NCBI GenBank assembly: GCA_039527025.1
Contig: BAAAJN010000006.1
Coordinates: 186,001-250,000 of the forward strand
Source: Microlunatus lacustris
Lineage (GTDB): Bacteria; Actinomycetota; Actinomycetes; Propionibacteriales; Propionibacteriaceae
Direction of reading: 5' to 3'
DNA: 64,000 nt
Both the position numbers and the translations under genes were made by a program. How positions within the stretch are numbered: position 1 is the first letter of the stretch; every line of letters starts with the position of its first letter. The notes under the pieces are model-generated. The model searched no databases. It was not told the origin of the DNA and saw only the letters and a program-made list of their open reading frames with translations. Of the stretch, positions 45,417 to 54,458 are shown piece after piece.

Positions 45417-46649
45417 ATGACGGTCGCAGAGCGGGCCGACGTCGTGGTGGTGGGAGCCGGCCCGGCCGGGTCCTCGGCGGCGGCCTGGGCCGCCCGGTCG
45501 GGGGCGGAAGTGCTGCTGGCCGACGCCGCCACCTTCCCCCGGGACAAGACCTGCGGTGACGGTCTCACCCCCCGCGCCCTGGCCGAGCTGGACCGGCTGG
45601 GGCTCGGCGGCTGGAGCCGCGGCCGGGCGACGAACCGGGGCCTGCGGGCGCACGGGTTCGGTCAGGTGCTCGAGCTGCCCTGGCCCGGCGGGTCGCTGCC
45701 CGACCACGGCTCCGCTGTGCCCCGGGCCGACCTCGACGACCGGATCCGGACGGCCGCCCTCGAGGCCGGGGCCACCGCGCTCGACGGCGCCCGGGCCGTC
45801 GACGTGGTGCGCGACGGCGACCGCGTCTCGGCCGTGGTCCTCGCCACCGCGGACGGACCGCGGACGGTGGCCTGCCGCCGGCTGGTGGTCGCCGACGGCG
45901 TCCGCTCGCCGCTGGGCCGGCTGCTGGGCCGCACCTGGCACCGGGACACCGTCTACGGGGTGGCCGGGCGCTGCTACGTCGACACCGACCGCGACGACGA
46001 CTGGATCTCCTCCCACCTGGAGCTGCGCGGTGAGCAGGGCGAGCTGCTGTCCGGCTACGGCTGGATCTTCCCCCTCGGCGGCGGCCAGGTGAACCTGGGG
46101 GTCGGCACGCTGGCCACCGCGAAGCGGCCCGCCGACGTGGCGCTGCGGCCGCTGATGCGCTTCTACGCCGACCAGCGGCGCGACGGCTTCGCGCTCGGGG
46201 AGGCGCTGCGCTCCCCGACCTCGGCGCTGCTGCCGATGGGCGGCGCGGTGAGCGGTGTGGCGGGGGCCAACTGGGCGCTGGTCGGCGACGCCGCGGCGTG
46301 CGTGAACCCGCTGAACGGGGAGGGCATCGACTACGGGCTGGAGACCGGTCGGCTGCTCGCCGACCTGCTGGCCGGGGACGACGACCTCAGCCGCGCCTGG
46401 CCGGCGCTGCTGACCGCCCACTACGGCTCCACCTTCAGCATCGCCCGGCGGTTGGCCGGGCTGATCACCGTGCCCGGCCTGCTGGGTCTGCTCGGCCCCG
46501 TCGGCATGCGCTCCCGGCTGCTGATGACCATCGCGCTGCGCGTGATGGGCAACCTCGTCACCGACGAGGACCGGGACCTCACCGCCCGCCTGTGGCGGGG
46601 CGCCGGCCGGGTCAGCCGGCTCGCCGACGCCCGCGCGCCCTTCACCTGA
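45417..46649 (+). CDS. Geranylgeranyl-reductase-family flavoprotein, MenJ-like menaquinone reductase
   Basis: The 410-residue FAD protein shows VVVVGAGPAGSSAAAWAARS at the start, FPRDKTCGDGLTPRAL (the family CGDG loop), VVADGVRS and GDAAACVNPLNGEGIDYGLE. The family saturates isoprenoid double bonds; mycobacterial MenJ reduces one bond of the menaquinone side chain. Placement next to nuo, menF and other men genes supports that role. Several in-frame ATGs (45375, 45399, 45417) exist; 45417 is taken by homology although its GGAGG spacing is short. It diverges from nuoA. Confidence 0.85.
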   Translation: MTVAERADVVVVGAGPAGSSAAAWAARSGAEVLLADAATFPRDKTCGDGLTPRALAELDRLGLGGWSRGRATNRGLRAHGFGQVLELPWPGGSLPDHGSAVPRADLDDRIRTAALEAGATALDGARAVDVVRDGDRVSAVVLATADGPRTVACRRLVVADGVRSPLGRLLGRTWHRDTVYGVAGRCYVDTDRDDDWISSHLELRGEQGELLSGYGWIFPLGGGQVNLGVGTLATAKRPADVALRPLMRFYADQRRDGFALGEALRSPTSALLPMGGAVSGVAGANWALVGDAAACVNPLNGEGIDYGLETGRLLADLLAGDDDLSRAWPALLTAHYGSTFSIARRLAGLITVPGLLGLLGPVGMRSRLLMTIALRVMGNLVTDEDRDLTARLWRGAGRVSRLADARAPFT

Positions 46650-46667
46650 GGGCCGACTCGCCGAGTT

Positions 46668-46707
46668 GTCAGACGTGGCCGGGGCCCAGACCCCGGTGGC
46701 GTCTGAC
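46668..46707. terminator. Bidirectional hairpin terminator
   Basis: GTCAGACG (46668-46675) pairs with CGTCTGAC (46700-46707), with an inner CCGGGG/CCCCGG stem. It lies between convergent genes. The flank CGAGTTGTCAGAC recurs inverted at the hairpin near 61858. Confidence 0.7.
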
Positions 46708-46733
46708 ACGTCGGGCCTGGGTGAGTGGGCGGG

Positions 46734-47324
46734 TCAGCCGCGGAGCCAGGTGTCCAGCTGGTCGTGGTCGTCGACGTCGAAGGTGGCGGCGGCCGGCAGC
46801 GGGCACGGGGCCGGGGGCGGGTCGAGCCGGTGCACGAGCCGGCGCGCGGACTGCCCTGCTCCGCCGTCCGGGCCGGCCAGGGTGACCAGCTGCTCGGCGG
46901 CGGCACACCGCAGGGCCAGCTGGAGCACCTGTTCCCGGCCGTGCACGTCGACACCGAGCACGGCGTCGTGGCCACCGCTCAGCAGAGCCTCGCGCAGCAC
47001 CCCGGCCGCGCGGCCGGCGCCGGGGGCGTCACCGGGCAGCACCAGCACCAGCTCGGCCCCGCCGGCCAGGGCGTGCCGCAGCCCCGCCACCAGGGCGGCG
47101 GTCGGGCCGCCGCCGGGCGGGTCCTCGCGGACGGCGGTGACCGCGCGCTCGGTGCGCCGCACCGGCCCCACCAGCACCACGTCGACGTCCTCGGGCAAGC
47201 CGGCGAGAGTGTGGTCGAGCAGCGGCCGGCCCCGCACCGGGTGCGCCAGCTTGTCGCTGCCGAACCGGCGCGACGTGCCACCGGCCAGCACCACGGCGGT
47301 GGCCCGGCCGGAGGCGGGACTCAC
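46734..47324 (-). CDS. MobA-like molybdenum cofactor guanylyltransferase
   Basis: The 196-residue nucleotidyltransferase has AVVLAGGTSRRFGSDKL (GTP loop with the Arg and Lys), EDPPGGGPTAALVAGL, LVLPGDAP in place of the common GDMP, and a terminal DVDDHDQLDTW. MobA converts Mo-molybdopterin to the dinucleotide. The GTG at 47324 overlaps the menF stop (GTGA), an odd operon partner; the molybdoenzyme diverging from menF may be linked, though sulfite-oxidase types normally do not need the dinucleotide. A related NTP transferase role is possible. Confidence 0.78.
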   Translation of the reverse strand: MSPASGRATAVVLAGGTSRRFGSDKLAHPVRGRPLLDHTLAGLPEDVDVVLVGPVRRTERAVTAVREDPPGGGPTAALVAGLRHALAGGAELVLVLPGDAPGAGRAAGVLREALLSGGHDAVLGVDVHGREQVLQLALRCAAAEQLVTLAGPDGGAGQSARRLVHRLDPPPAPCPLPAAATFDVDDHDQLDTWLRG

Positions 47325-48625
47325 GACCGCGGCTCCACCGTCACGTCGCCGAGCGCCTCCCGCATCGGCAGCAGCTTGGCGGCGGACTCGGCCAGCTCGG
47401 CGGCCGGGTCGGAGCCGGCCACGATGCCGCAGCCGGCGAACAGCCGGATCCGGCGGGGGTCGGTCTCCTCCAGCTGCCCGCAGCGCAGGGCGATCGCCCA
47501 CTCCCCGTCCCCGGCGGCGTCCACCCAGCCGACCGGGCCGGCGTAGCGCTCCCGGTCCAGGTGCTCCAGGGCCGGGATGAGCTCGCGGGCGGCCTCGGTC
47601 GGGGTGCCGCAGACCGCTGCGCTGGGGTGCAGTGCGGCGGCGAGGCCCAGCGCCGTCGCGCCTGGGCGGGCGACGGCGGTGACGTCGGTGGCCAGGTGCA
47701 GCACGTTCGGCAGCTCGAGCACGTAGGGGGCGTCAGGGACGTGCAGGCCCGAGCAGGAGGGAGCCAGCGCACGGGCGACCGAGGCGACGGCGTACTCGTG
47801 CTCCTCCAGGTCCTTGCCGGAGCGGGCCAGCGCGGCGGCCAGCTGGAGGTCGGCGTCGCCACCGGCGGAGCGCCGGATGGTGCCGGCCAGCACCCGTGAG
47901 GTGACCAGGCCGCCCTCGCGGCGGACCAGCATCTCCGGGGTCGCCCCGACCAGCCCGTCCACCAGGTAGGTCCAGCAGCTGGCGTAGCGGTCGGCGAGCC
48001 GGCCGACGAGCCAGCGCGCGTCGATCTCGTCCTCGGCGGTGGCCAGCACGTCGCGGGCCAGCACCACCTTGTCCAGCGCCCCGGTGCCGATCCGGCGGAC
48101 GGCCTCGTGGACCGCGTCCTGCCAGGCCTCCGGGGAGAGCGAGCCCGCGCCGAGCCGGACGCCGGTGGGCGCCCGGGGTGGTGCGGTGGGGGCCGGTACC
48201 GGCTCGTCGTCGGCGGCGGGACCGACGCTGATCCGGGTCAGCCAGGCCCGGCCGTCGCGCCGGCCGACGACCGTGGCCGGCACGACCAGGGCCGAGCGGC
48301 CGGCGGAGTGGGGGTCGAAGACGAAGCTGCCGAACGCGACCAGGCCGGCGCCGACGGGGGCATCGGCGAGCTCGGCGGAGACGACGACGTCGCGGCTGAG
48401 CCCGGACCACCACTCCTCGGCGTCGCCGATGCTGGTGGGCTTGTAGCGGTCGACTTCGCCCCACCCGACCATGCCCTCCCCGCGGCGCAGCCAGGCGAGC
48501 GCCCCGTCCCGGGGCAGCAGGGCCTCCAGGGGCCCGGGGTCGGGGATCTCGACGGTGCTGACGTGCAGCGGGGGCGGTGTCGGGCCCTCGGCCCGGCCAG
48601 ACCGCGCAACGCCCGTCTCGATCAC
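47321..48625 (-). CDS. menF: Isochorismate synthase
   Basis: The 434-residue chorismate-binding enzyme converts chorismate to isochorismate, the first step of menaquinone synthesis. Patterns are ALDKVVLARDVLATAEDE near residue 185, LVGATPEMLVRREGG, VLAGTIRRS, LHLATDVTA, LHPSAAVCGTPTEAA and the C-terminal RIRLFAGCGIVAGSDP with the Mg-binding Glu nearby. The GTG at 48625 lacks an RBS but has TAGGCT 6 nt before it. EntC-type siderophore use is possible, but the men neighbours favour MenF. Confidence 0.92.
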   Translation of the reverse strand: MIETGVARSGRAEGPTPPPLHVSTVEIPDPGPLEALLPRDGALAWLRRGEGMVGWGEVDRYKPTSIGDAEEWWSGLSRDVVVSAELADAPVGAGLVAFGSFVFDPHSAGRSALVVPATVVGRRDGRAWLTRISVGPAADDEPVPAPTAPPRAPTGVRLGAGSLSPEAWQDAVHEAVRRIGTGALDKVVLARDVLATAEDEIDARWLVGRLADRYASCWTYLVDGLVGATPEMLVRREGGLVTSRVLAGTIRRSAGGDADLQLAAALARSGKDLEEHEYAVASVARALAPSCSGLHVPDAPYVLELPNVLHLATDVTAVARPGATALGLAAALHPSAAVCGTPTEAARELIPALEHLDRERYAGPVGWVDAAGDGEWAIALRCGQLEETDPRRIRLFAGCGIVAGSDPAAELAESAAKLLPMREALGDVTVEPRS

Positions 48626-48631
48626 CTCTTC

Positions 48632-48637
48632 AGCCTA
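48632..48637 (-). promoter_or_regulatory. -10 element, leaderless promoter of menF
   Basis: The minus strand reads TAGGCT, then GAAGAG, then GTG (48625). Confidence 0.5.
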
Positions 48638-48732
48638 GTGCGGCACCCGGCGGCGACCCCCGTCCGCGGCGGCCGGGGTGGCCAAGGTCACGCACGGCCA
48701 ATCTGCCGGGCCCGCCGCGACGAACTCCTGCC

Positions 48733-50313
48733 GTGACCACCACCCTCGAGCGTCCCGCCGCCCCGGCTCCGCAAGGCCGTCCGGTCGCGCCCCGGCCCGG
48801 GCTGCGCGCCCTCAGCGGCGTCGCCGCCGCGGGCGCCGCCGTGGGGATGGGCCACCTGGTGGCGGCCCTGACCAACCCGGTCGCCTCCCCCGTGCTGGCC
48901 GTCGGCTCGGCGCTCATCGACGCCGCCCCGACGCCGGCCAAGGAGTTCGCCGTCCGGACCTTCGGCACCGCCGACAAGCCGATCCTGGTGGGCGCCGTCG
49001 GCCTCGTGCTGCTGGTCTTCGCCGCCGTCGTCGGCCTGGTGGCCTGGCGACGACCCCGGACGGCGGTCGTCGCCATCGGGCTGCTCGGCGTGGTCGGCGC
49101 CGCCGCCGCGCTCACCCGGGGACCCCTGACCGACGTCATCCCGTCCGTGGTCGCCGGCGTGGTCGGCGTGCTGGCGCTCCAGCTGCTCCGCACCCGCCGG
49201 CCTCGGCCGGTCACCGACCCCGCGGGTGCGACCGACGCCGCCGCCGGCCGCACCCGCCGCGGCTTCCTGGCCGCCCTGGGCGGCACCGCGGCCGTGGCCG
49301 CCCTGGCGGGCGGTGGCGGTCTGGTCGTGGGCAGGGTCCGCGACGCCGGCGCCGCCGCCCGGCGGGCCCTCGGGCTACCCGCCCCGGCCTCGGCCGCCCC
49401 GGCTCTGCCGGCCGGCGTCCAGCTGCCGGGGATGACCCCGTTCAGCACGGCGGCCGAGGACTTCTACCGGGTCGACATCAGCCTGGTGACGCCCCGGGTC
49501 GACGCGTCCTCGTGGTCGCTGACCATCGACGGCATGGTCGACGAACCCCTCACCCTCAGCTACGACGACCTGCTGGCCATGCCGATGGTCGAGCGGGACA
49601 TCACCTTGACCTGCGTCTCCAACGAGGTCGGCGGGTCCTACGCCAGCACCGGCCGCTGGCTCGGCGTGCCGTTCGCCGACATCATCGCCCGGGTCGGTGT
49701 GCAGCCCGGCGTGGACCAGGTGTTCTCCTACTCCTCCGACTCCGGCTACACCTGCTCGACCCCCTTCCAGGCGGTCAGCGACGGCCGGGACGCGATGGTC
49801 GTCGTCGGGCTGAACGGCGAGCCGCTGGCCGACGAGCGCGGCTACCCGGCCCGGATGCTGGTCCCCGGCCTGTTCGGCTTCGTCTCGGCCACCAAGTGGC
49901 TGGAGCGGATCGAGTTCACCACCTACGCCGAGCGCACCGCCTACTGGACCGAGCGCGACTGGGCCACCGACGCGCCGATCCTCACCCAGAGCCGGATCGA
50001 CGTCCCGAAGAGCCTGGCCACTCTGGCGAAGGACAAGCCGGTGATCGCCGGCGTCGCCTGGGCGCAGCACCGCGGCATCGCCAAGGTCGAGATCCGCATC
50101 GACGGGGGCGACTGGCAGGAGACCACCCTGGCCGCTGACGGCGGGATCGACCTGTGGCGGCAGTGGTCCTTCCGCTACGAGGGCGACGCCGGGCTGCACA
50201 GCGCGGAGGTCCGCGCCACAGACCTGGACGGGGAGACCCAGCCCGAGGAGCGCACCAAGGTGTTCCCCGACGGCGCCCGGGGGTGGCACCAGATCCAGTT
50301 CACCAGCGAGTAG
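48733..50313 (+). CDS. Membrane-anchored sulfite-oxidase-type molybdopterin oxidoreductase
   Basis: The 526-residue protein begins with about four membrane helices (residues 20-155), then RTRRGFLAALGGTAAVAALA, which resembles a twin-arginine-like segment with another helix, and a sulfite-oxidase Mo domain (SLTIDGMVDEPLTLSYDDLL; the Mo-ligand Cys in ITLTCVSNEVGG near residue 297) plus a C-terminal dimer domain (VAWAQHRGIAKVEIRIDGGD). The catalytic part probably faces outside. Substrate unknown. The GTG at 48733 has no clear RBS. It diverges from menF-mobA. Confidence 0.87.
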   Translation: MTTTLERPAAPAPQGRPVAPRPGLRALSGVAAAGAAVGMGHLVAALTNPVASPVLAVGSALIDAAPTPAKEFAVRTFGTADKPILVGAVGLVLLVFAAVVGLVAWRRPRTAVVAIGLLGVVGAAAALTRGPLTDVIPSVVAGVVGVLALQLLRTRRPRPVTDPAGATDAAAGRTRRGFLAALGGTAAVAALAGGGGLVVGRVRDAGAAARRALGLPAPASAAPALPAGVQLPGMTPFSTAAEDFYRVDISLVTPRVDASSWSLTIDGMVDEPLTLSYDDLLAMPMVERDITLTCVSNEVGGSYASTGRWLGVPFADIIARVGVQPGVDQVFSYSSDSGYTCSTPFQAVSDGRDAMVVVGLNGEPLADERGYPARMLVPGLFGFVSATKWLERIEFTTYAERTAYWTERDWATDAPILTQSRIDVPKSLATLAKDKPVIAGVAWAQHRGIAKVEIRIDGGDWQETTLAADGGIDLWRQWSFRYEGDAGLHSAEVRATDLDGETQPEERTKVFPDGARGWHQIQFTSE

Positions 50314-50334
50314 GCACCACCGGGCGGGCCGGGA

Positions 50335-51981
50335 TCAGCGCTTGCGCTGCTTGCTCTGGGTGGCGGCGGCGTCGCGCAGCTTGCGCTGGCGCTCCAGCTC
50401 CTTGCGCTGCTCGGCCTGGCGGGCCCGGACCGACTCGGCGTCCATCGAGTTGAGCAGCACCGCTGCGGCGATGGCGGCGATCGCCAGCGACCAGACCGGC
50501 GAGGCGCCGAGCAGCATCGGCGCGGTGACCAGGATGGCCACGTCGAAGCCGCGGAAGATGTTGGTCATCAGCCCGGCCGGGAACGCGCCGGCCTGGGTGG
50601 AGACCATCGGCGCGCTGAAGTCGACGCCCTTGGCCTGGGTCCAGCGGACGGCGGCGAGCAGCCCGGCGGCCGCGGTGGCCACGGCCATCAGCGCCGCCTC
50701 GGGCACGCTCCGCTCCACCGCCCCGTCGCCGAAGCCCCGGTAGGCCGCGGTGGTCAGCAGCGCCCAGACCCCGGCCAGGATGGCCGGCACGGTGATCGAA
50801 GCCACCTTGATCTGCGCCAGCGAGAACGGCAGGCAGCGGGCGAGCCCGCCGGTCCGGGTCAGCACCCGGAGACCGCCGAGGGTGGGGATGAGGGCACCGA
50901 ACAGGGCCAGGGCCGCCAGCACCGGGGTGAGCACGCTCATCCCCAGGGCGTCCGCGGCGTAGGGCACCACGACGGTGGCGGCCAGCACCAGCAGCGGCTG
51001 GGGGAACCGGCGCAGCCGCTGCCACTCCCGCCAGGTCAGGGCCTGGACGCCGACGCCCTGGCCCCGCTGCGGCTTGACGTGGCCCTTCTCGACCGCCCGC
51101 CGCTCGACGACGATGTCGCGGGCCAGCCCGATGTCCAGGGCGAAGAACGCACCGGAGACGCCCCTGACCAGGGCACCGCCGCTGGTCAGCCGGGTGCGGC
51201 GGATCTGCTTGAGCCGGATCCGGGCCAGCAGGTAGCTGACCACGAGGACCACCAGCGCGAACCCCCCGAGCACCAGGCCCAGCTCGGTCCCGACGCTGTC
51301 GCTGACGCCCAGCTGCACCCACTCGGCGGCCACGGCGACGACCAGGAACAGCGCGGCCACCCCGACCAGCCCGAAGATGTAGCCGACGGCGTGCGTCAGC
51401 CGGGTCCGCTCCACCCCCTGCTGAGCGGCCGCGAAGGAGACGGCGGCGGCCCCGGACAGCCCCGTCGCCGCGGCCCAGACCAGCACCTCCACGCCCGGGG
51501 AGCCGGTCAGCGCCGACACCAGCGCCCCGAGCACCGCCCCCAGGGTGAAGGCGGCGGCCACCGCACCCAGCAGCCGGGCGCGGAGCAGCTGCGCCCGCGA
51601 GATGGGGGCGTCGAGCAGCCAGAAGCCCTCGGCGGCCGAGGCGAGCACGGGGCCGAACAGCCGGCTGACGGCGAGCGCCACCGCCACCGCGGCGGCCAGG
51701 CCGGCCCACGGCAGCACAGCGCGGGCGGACAGGCAGGACACCGAGTCGCACTGGGCGATGGTCCGCTGGGCCTTGAGAACGACGTTGACCAGCATGGCGC
51801 CGATCATCAGCGCACCGATCAGGGCGATGTAGGCGTCGTGGAACACCTCGCTCAGGTGCTTGGTGGCCCGCCCCCGCCGCCAGTCGCGGATCAGCCGCTT
51901 GAGCTCGCGCGGCGAGGCCGGCGTCAGCTGCGGCTCGGCCCCCGCTCCCCCGTCGGCCTCGGTGGTGTCCAGCGTGCTCAT
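50335..51981 (-). CDS. ABC exporter membrane protein (unnamed family)
   Basis: The 548-residue protein has about 12 hydrophobic segments (for example ALIGALMIGAMLVNVVL and LVLGGFALVVLVVSYLLA) and a basic C-terminal tail (RQAEQRKELERQRKLRD). It resembles actinobacterial ABC permease proteins of the DUF6297 kind, though I name that family from memory. The ATG at 51981 overlaps the stop of the ATPase gene, so the two make one transporter. Cargo unknown. Confidence 0.75.
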   Translation of the reverse strand: MSTLDTTEADGGAGAEPQLTPASPRELKRLIRDWRRGRATKHLSEVFHDAYIALIGALMIGAMLVNVVLKAQRTIAQCDSVSCLSARAVLPWAGLAAAVAVALAVSRLFGPVLASAAEGFWLLDAPISRAQLLRARLLGAVAAAFTLGAVLGALVSALTGSPGVEVLVWAAATGLSGAAAVSFAAAQQGVERTRLTHAVGYIFGLVGVAALFLVVAVAAEWVQLGVSDSVGTELGLVLGGFALVVLVVSYLLARIRLKQIRRTRLTSGGALVRGVSGAFFALDIGLARDIVVERRAVEKGHVKPQRGQGVGVQALTWREWQRLRRFPQPLLVLAATVVVPYAADALGMSVLTPVLAALALFGALIPTLGGLRVLTRTGGLARCLPFSLAQIKVASITVPAILAGVWALLTTAAYRGFGDGAVERSVPEAALMAVATAAAGLLAAVRWTQAKGVDFSAPMVSTQAGAFPAGLMTNIFRGFDVAILVTAPMLLGASPVWSLAIAAIAAAVLLNSMDAESVRARQAEQRKELERQRKLRDAAATQSKQRKR

Positions 51982-52622
51982 CCGCGCGGAGCTCCTAGCT
52001 CGACCACCCGGGTGGCGACGGTCTCGACCAGGGCCGGCTCGTGGCTGGCGAAGACGATGGCCAGCCCCTGCTGCCGCTCGGCCTTGAGCTTGGTGGCCAG
52101 CCAGCTGACGCCCTCGGTGTCCAGCCGCTGCTCGGGCTCGTCGAGGATGAGCAGCTTGCGGGGCCGGACGAAGGCGGTGGCCAGGGCCAGCCGACGGCGC
52201 TGGCCCGAGGACAGGGTGCCGGGCAGCTGGCCGGACTGCGGCACCAGCTGCACCTGCTCCAGCACGTCGTCCACCAGCGCGTCGGGGTCCGGGGTGCCGT
52301 GCGCCCGAGCCAGCAGGTCCAGGTGCTCGACGACGCTGAGGTCGGGGAAGAAGTCGAGGTCGTCGATCACGGTGGCCACGTCCCGGCGGATCTGCGGAGA
52401 CGTCTCGGACATCGCGTTGCCCAGCACCTCGACCGTGCCGTCGTCGGGCCGGTCGGCGCCGACGAGGCAGCGCAGCAGGGTCGACTTGCCGGCGCCGTTG
52501 CGGCCGGTCAGGGCGATGGCCTCGCCCGCGCGCACCTCGAGGGAGAACGAGTCGATGATCGTCACCGGCCCGAAGGCCCGGCGGAGGCCGGAGACCTTGA
52601 GGACCGCGTTGCGCTTGGCCAT
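51978..52622 (-). CDS. ABC transporter ATP-binding protein
   Basis: The 214-residue ATPase has Walker A LTGRNGAGKSTLLRCLVG near residue 38, signature LSSGQRRRLALATA, Walker B LLILDEPEQRLD and the switch His in VFASHEPAL. It has one cassette only and pairs with the downstream-encoded membrane protein, probably as an exporter. The ATG at 52622 follows a weak RBS. It diverges from the sigK region. Confidence 0.92.
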   Translation of the reverse strand: MAKRNAVLKVSGLRRAFGPVTIIDSFSLEVRAGEAIALTGRNGAGKSTLLRCLVGADRPDDGTVEVLGNAMSETSPQIRRDVATVIDDLDFFPDLSVVEHLDLLARAHGTPDPDALVDDVLEQVQLVPQSGQLPGTLSSGQRRRLALATAFVRPRKLLILDEPEQRLDTEGVSWLATKLKAERQQGLAIVFASHEPALVETVATRVVELGAPRG

Positions 52623-52786
52623 GGGGACGATTCTGCCTCGCCCGGCGGGGCCGCCCGACCAGCCGCGTCCGCCCGGTCCCCCACCGGTGTGGCCGAGGTC
52701 GACCAAACCTCGGGGCGCGCGGCGCCGAATGCCTGACGAGCGACGGACCCGACCTGGACCGTCCCGAACCCGGGAGGAAGCCGCGC

Positions 52787-52873
52787 ATGAACGTCCCCGA
52801 CCGCCACCACCGCGGCCCCGCGCACCGACACGGCCAGCCGGCCGAGGTCCGGAACTCCCCCGGTGCCGCGTGA
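52787..52873 (+). CDS. Possible 28-residue leader peptide before sigK
   Basis: The frame reads MNVPDRHHRGPAHRHGQPAE and ends VRNSPGAA. A good GGGAGG lies 9 nt before the ATG. It is His-rich (4 of 28). It ends 49 bp before the sigma factor start in a 300-bp gap that otherwise has no gene. It may be a regulatory leader or a chance frame. Confidence 0.35.
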   Translation: MNVPDRHHRGPAHRHGQPAEVRNSPGAA

Positions 52874-52922
52874 GACAGTGCGCTCGGCCACACCTCGTCC
52901 CCCGATGGAGGAACCGCACGCG

Positions 52923-53549
52923 ATGAACATCTCCGTGGTCCCGGCGGGGTCGGGAGGCGAGGCGCCCCGACCCGGACCGGGTCCGACCGGGCGCGAGGCC
53001 GACGCCGCGCGCCTGGTCGATCTGATGGCCCGCTCCGCGCGCGGTCACGAGGACGCGTTCGCCGAGCTCTACGACCTGACCTCGGGCCGGGTCTACGGCA
53101 CCATCCTGCGGGTGCTGCGTTCCGCCGACCACGCGGCCGAGGTGACCCAGGAGGTCTACGTCGAGGTCTGGCGCCAGTCCGCCCGGTACGCTCCGGAGAA
53201 GGGCAGCGTGCTCGGCTGGATGACCACCATGGCCCACCGCCGCGCGGTCGACCGGGTCCGCTCGGTCAGCAGCGAGGTGGCCCGTGACGAGCGCTACGCC
53301 GTGACCGGGGCCGACCGCGAGGTCGACCACGTGTGGGAGGGCGTCGAGCAGCGCCTCGACGTCGAGCGCGTGCGCAAGGGGATGACCAGCCTGACCGCGA
53401 TCCAGCGGGAGGCGCTCACCCTGGCCTACTTCGGTGGGTACACCCAGAGCCAGGTGGCTTCGTTGCTGAAGCTGCCACTGGGGACCGTGAAGACCCGGAT
53501 ACGCGACGGCCTGATCGGCCTCCGCGACGCCTTGGGGGTGGAGGCATGA
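52923..53549 (+). CDS. sigK: ECF RNA polymerase sigma factor, SigK-like
   Basis: The 208-residue ECF sigma factor has region 2 (DAFAELYDLTSGRVYGTILR, then AAEVTQEVYVEVWRQSARY, about residues 40-100) and region 4 (LTAIQREALTLAYFGGYTQS, then SLLKLPLGTVKTRIRDGL, about 158-200). The partner gene downstream encodes an RskA-type anti-sigma factor, which supports SigK. The ATG at 52923 follows GGAGGAA at about 12 nt; an ATG at 52905 is possible. Its stop overlaps the rskA ATG (ATGA). Confidence 0.88.
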   Translation: MNISVVPAGSGGEAPRPGPGPTGREADAARLVDLMARSARGHEDAFAELYDLTSGRVYGTILRVLRSADHAAEVTQEVYVEVWRQSARYAPEKGSVLGWMTTMAHRRAVDRVRSVSSEVARDERYAVTGADREVDHVWEGVEQRLDVERVRKGMTSLTAIQREALTLAYFGGYTQSQVASLLKLPLGTVKTRIRDGLIGLRDALGVEA

Positions 53550-54334
53550 GCGAGATCCACGGAGCCACCGGCTCCTACGTGCTGAACGCACTCGACGCCG
53601 ACGAGCTGGAGGAGTTCGAGGCGCACCTGGCGGTCTGCCCGACCTGCAGCCGCGAGGTGGTCGAGTTCTGCGAGACGGCCGCCGAGCTGTCGCTGCTGGC
53701 CTCGGCCCCGCCGCCGCCGGCCCTGAAGGGCTCGGTGATGTCGGCCATCAGCGGGGTCCGGGTGCTCCCGCCGGACGTGCCCGCCGACGACCAGACCGCT
53801 CCGGTCGACGAGCCCCGGCCGCAGCCGGTGGCCGCGGCCGCACCGGTCGACGAACTGGCCCTGCGCCGTCAGCGCCGGCTCACCCGGGTGCTGTCGCTCG
53901 CCGTCGCCGCCGCCCTGGTGGTGGCGCTCGGACTGGGCGGCTGGGTGGTGGCTCTGACGCAGCGCGACGTCCCGGTGGCGACGTCGACGCTGGAGACCGA
54001 GCTGCTCAACGCCGCCGACGTCAAGGGCTACACGATCGAGCTCGCCGAGGGCGGGGAAGCCACGTTCGTGGCGTCGAAGAGCCTGGGCCGGGCGCTGTTC
54101 TCCAGCGGGGACCTGCCCGCGCTGCCGGCGGACCAGACCTACCAGCTGTGGACGCTGGCCGGATCGTTGGACGCCCCGACGCGGGTGACGCCGGACAACA
54201 TCGTCAGCGGCGGTGCCCCGGCCAAGTCCTGGCTGCGGGGCCCGGTCGCCGAGTCCGACGCGCTGGCCATCAGCGTCGAGCCGGCCGGCGGTGCGGACAC
54301 GCCGACGACGATCGTCGGGGCCACCGCTCTCTGA
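53546..54334 (+). CDS. rskA: Anti-sigma-K factor RskA-like
   Basis: The 262-residue protein has an N-terminal zinc anti-sigma domain (HLAVCPTCSREV, His-x3-Cys-x2-Cys, near residue 30), a Pro-rich linker, one membrane helix (LSLAVAAALVVALGLGGWVV, about 115-135) and an outer RskA domain (LPALPADQTYQLWTLAG). It should hold SigK at the membrane until proteolysis frees it. Translation is coupled to sigK. The signal is unknown. Confidence 0.92.
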   Translation: MSEIHGATGSYVLNALDADELEEFEAHLAVCPTCSREVVEFCETAAELSLLASAPPPPALKGSVMSAISGVRVLPPDVPADDQTAPVDEPRPQPVAAAAPVDELALRRQRRLTRVLSLAVAAALVVALGLGGWVVALTQRDVPVATSTLETELLNAADVKGYTIELAEGGEATFVASKSLGRALFSSGDLPALPADQTYQLWTLAGSLDAPTRVTPDNIVSGGAPAKSWLRGPVAESDALAISVEPAGGADTPTTIVGATAL

Positions 54335-54458
54335 GCCCCGTGCCCTGAGCCCTGGGGCGTGTCGGACGACCCTCCGGGGCCGCCCGGGGGCCGCCCGGGG
54401 GGCGTCGGGGCTGGTCGCCGGACCAGAACTGTCAGCCCGGCGTGGGAGGCTCGTCGAC

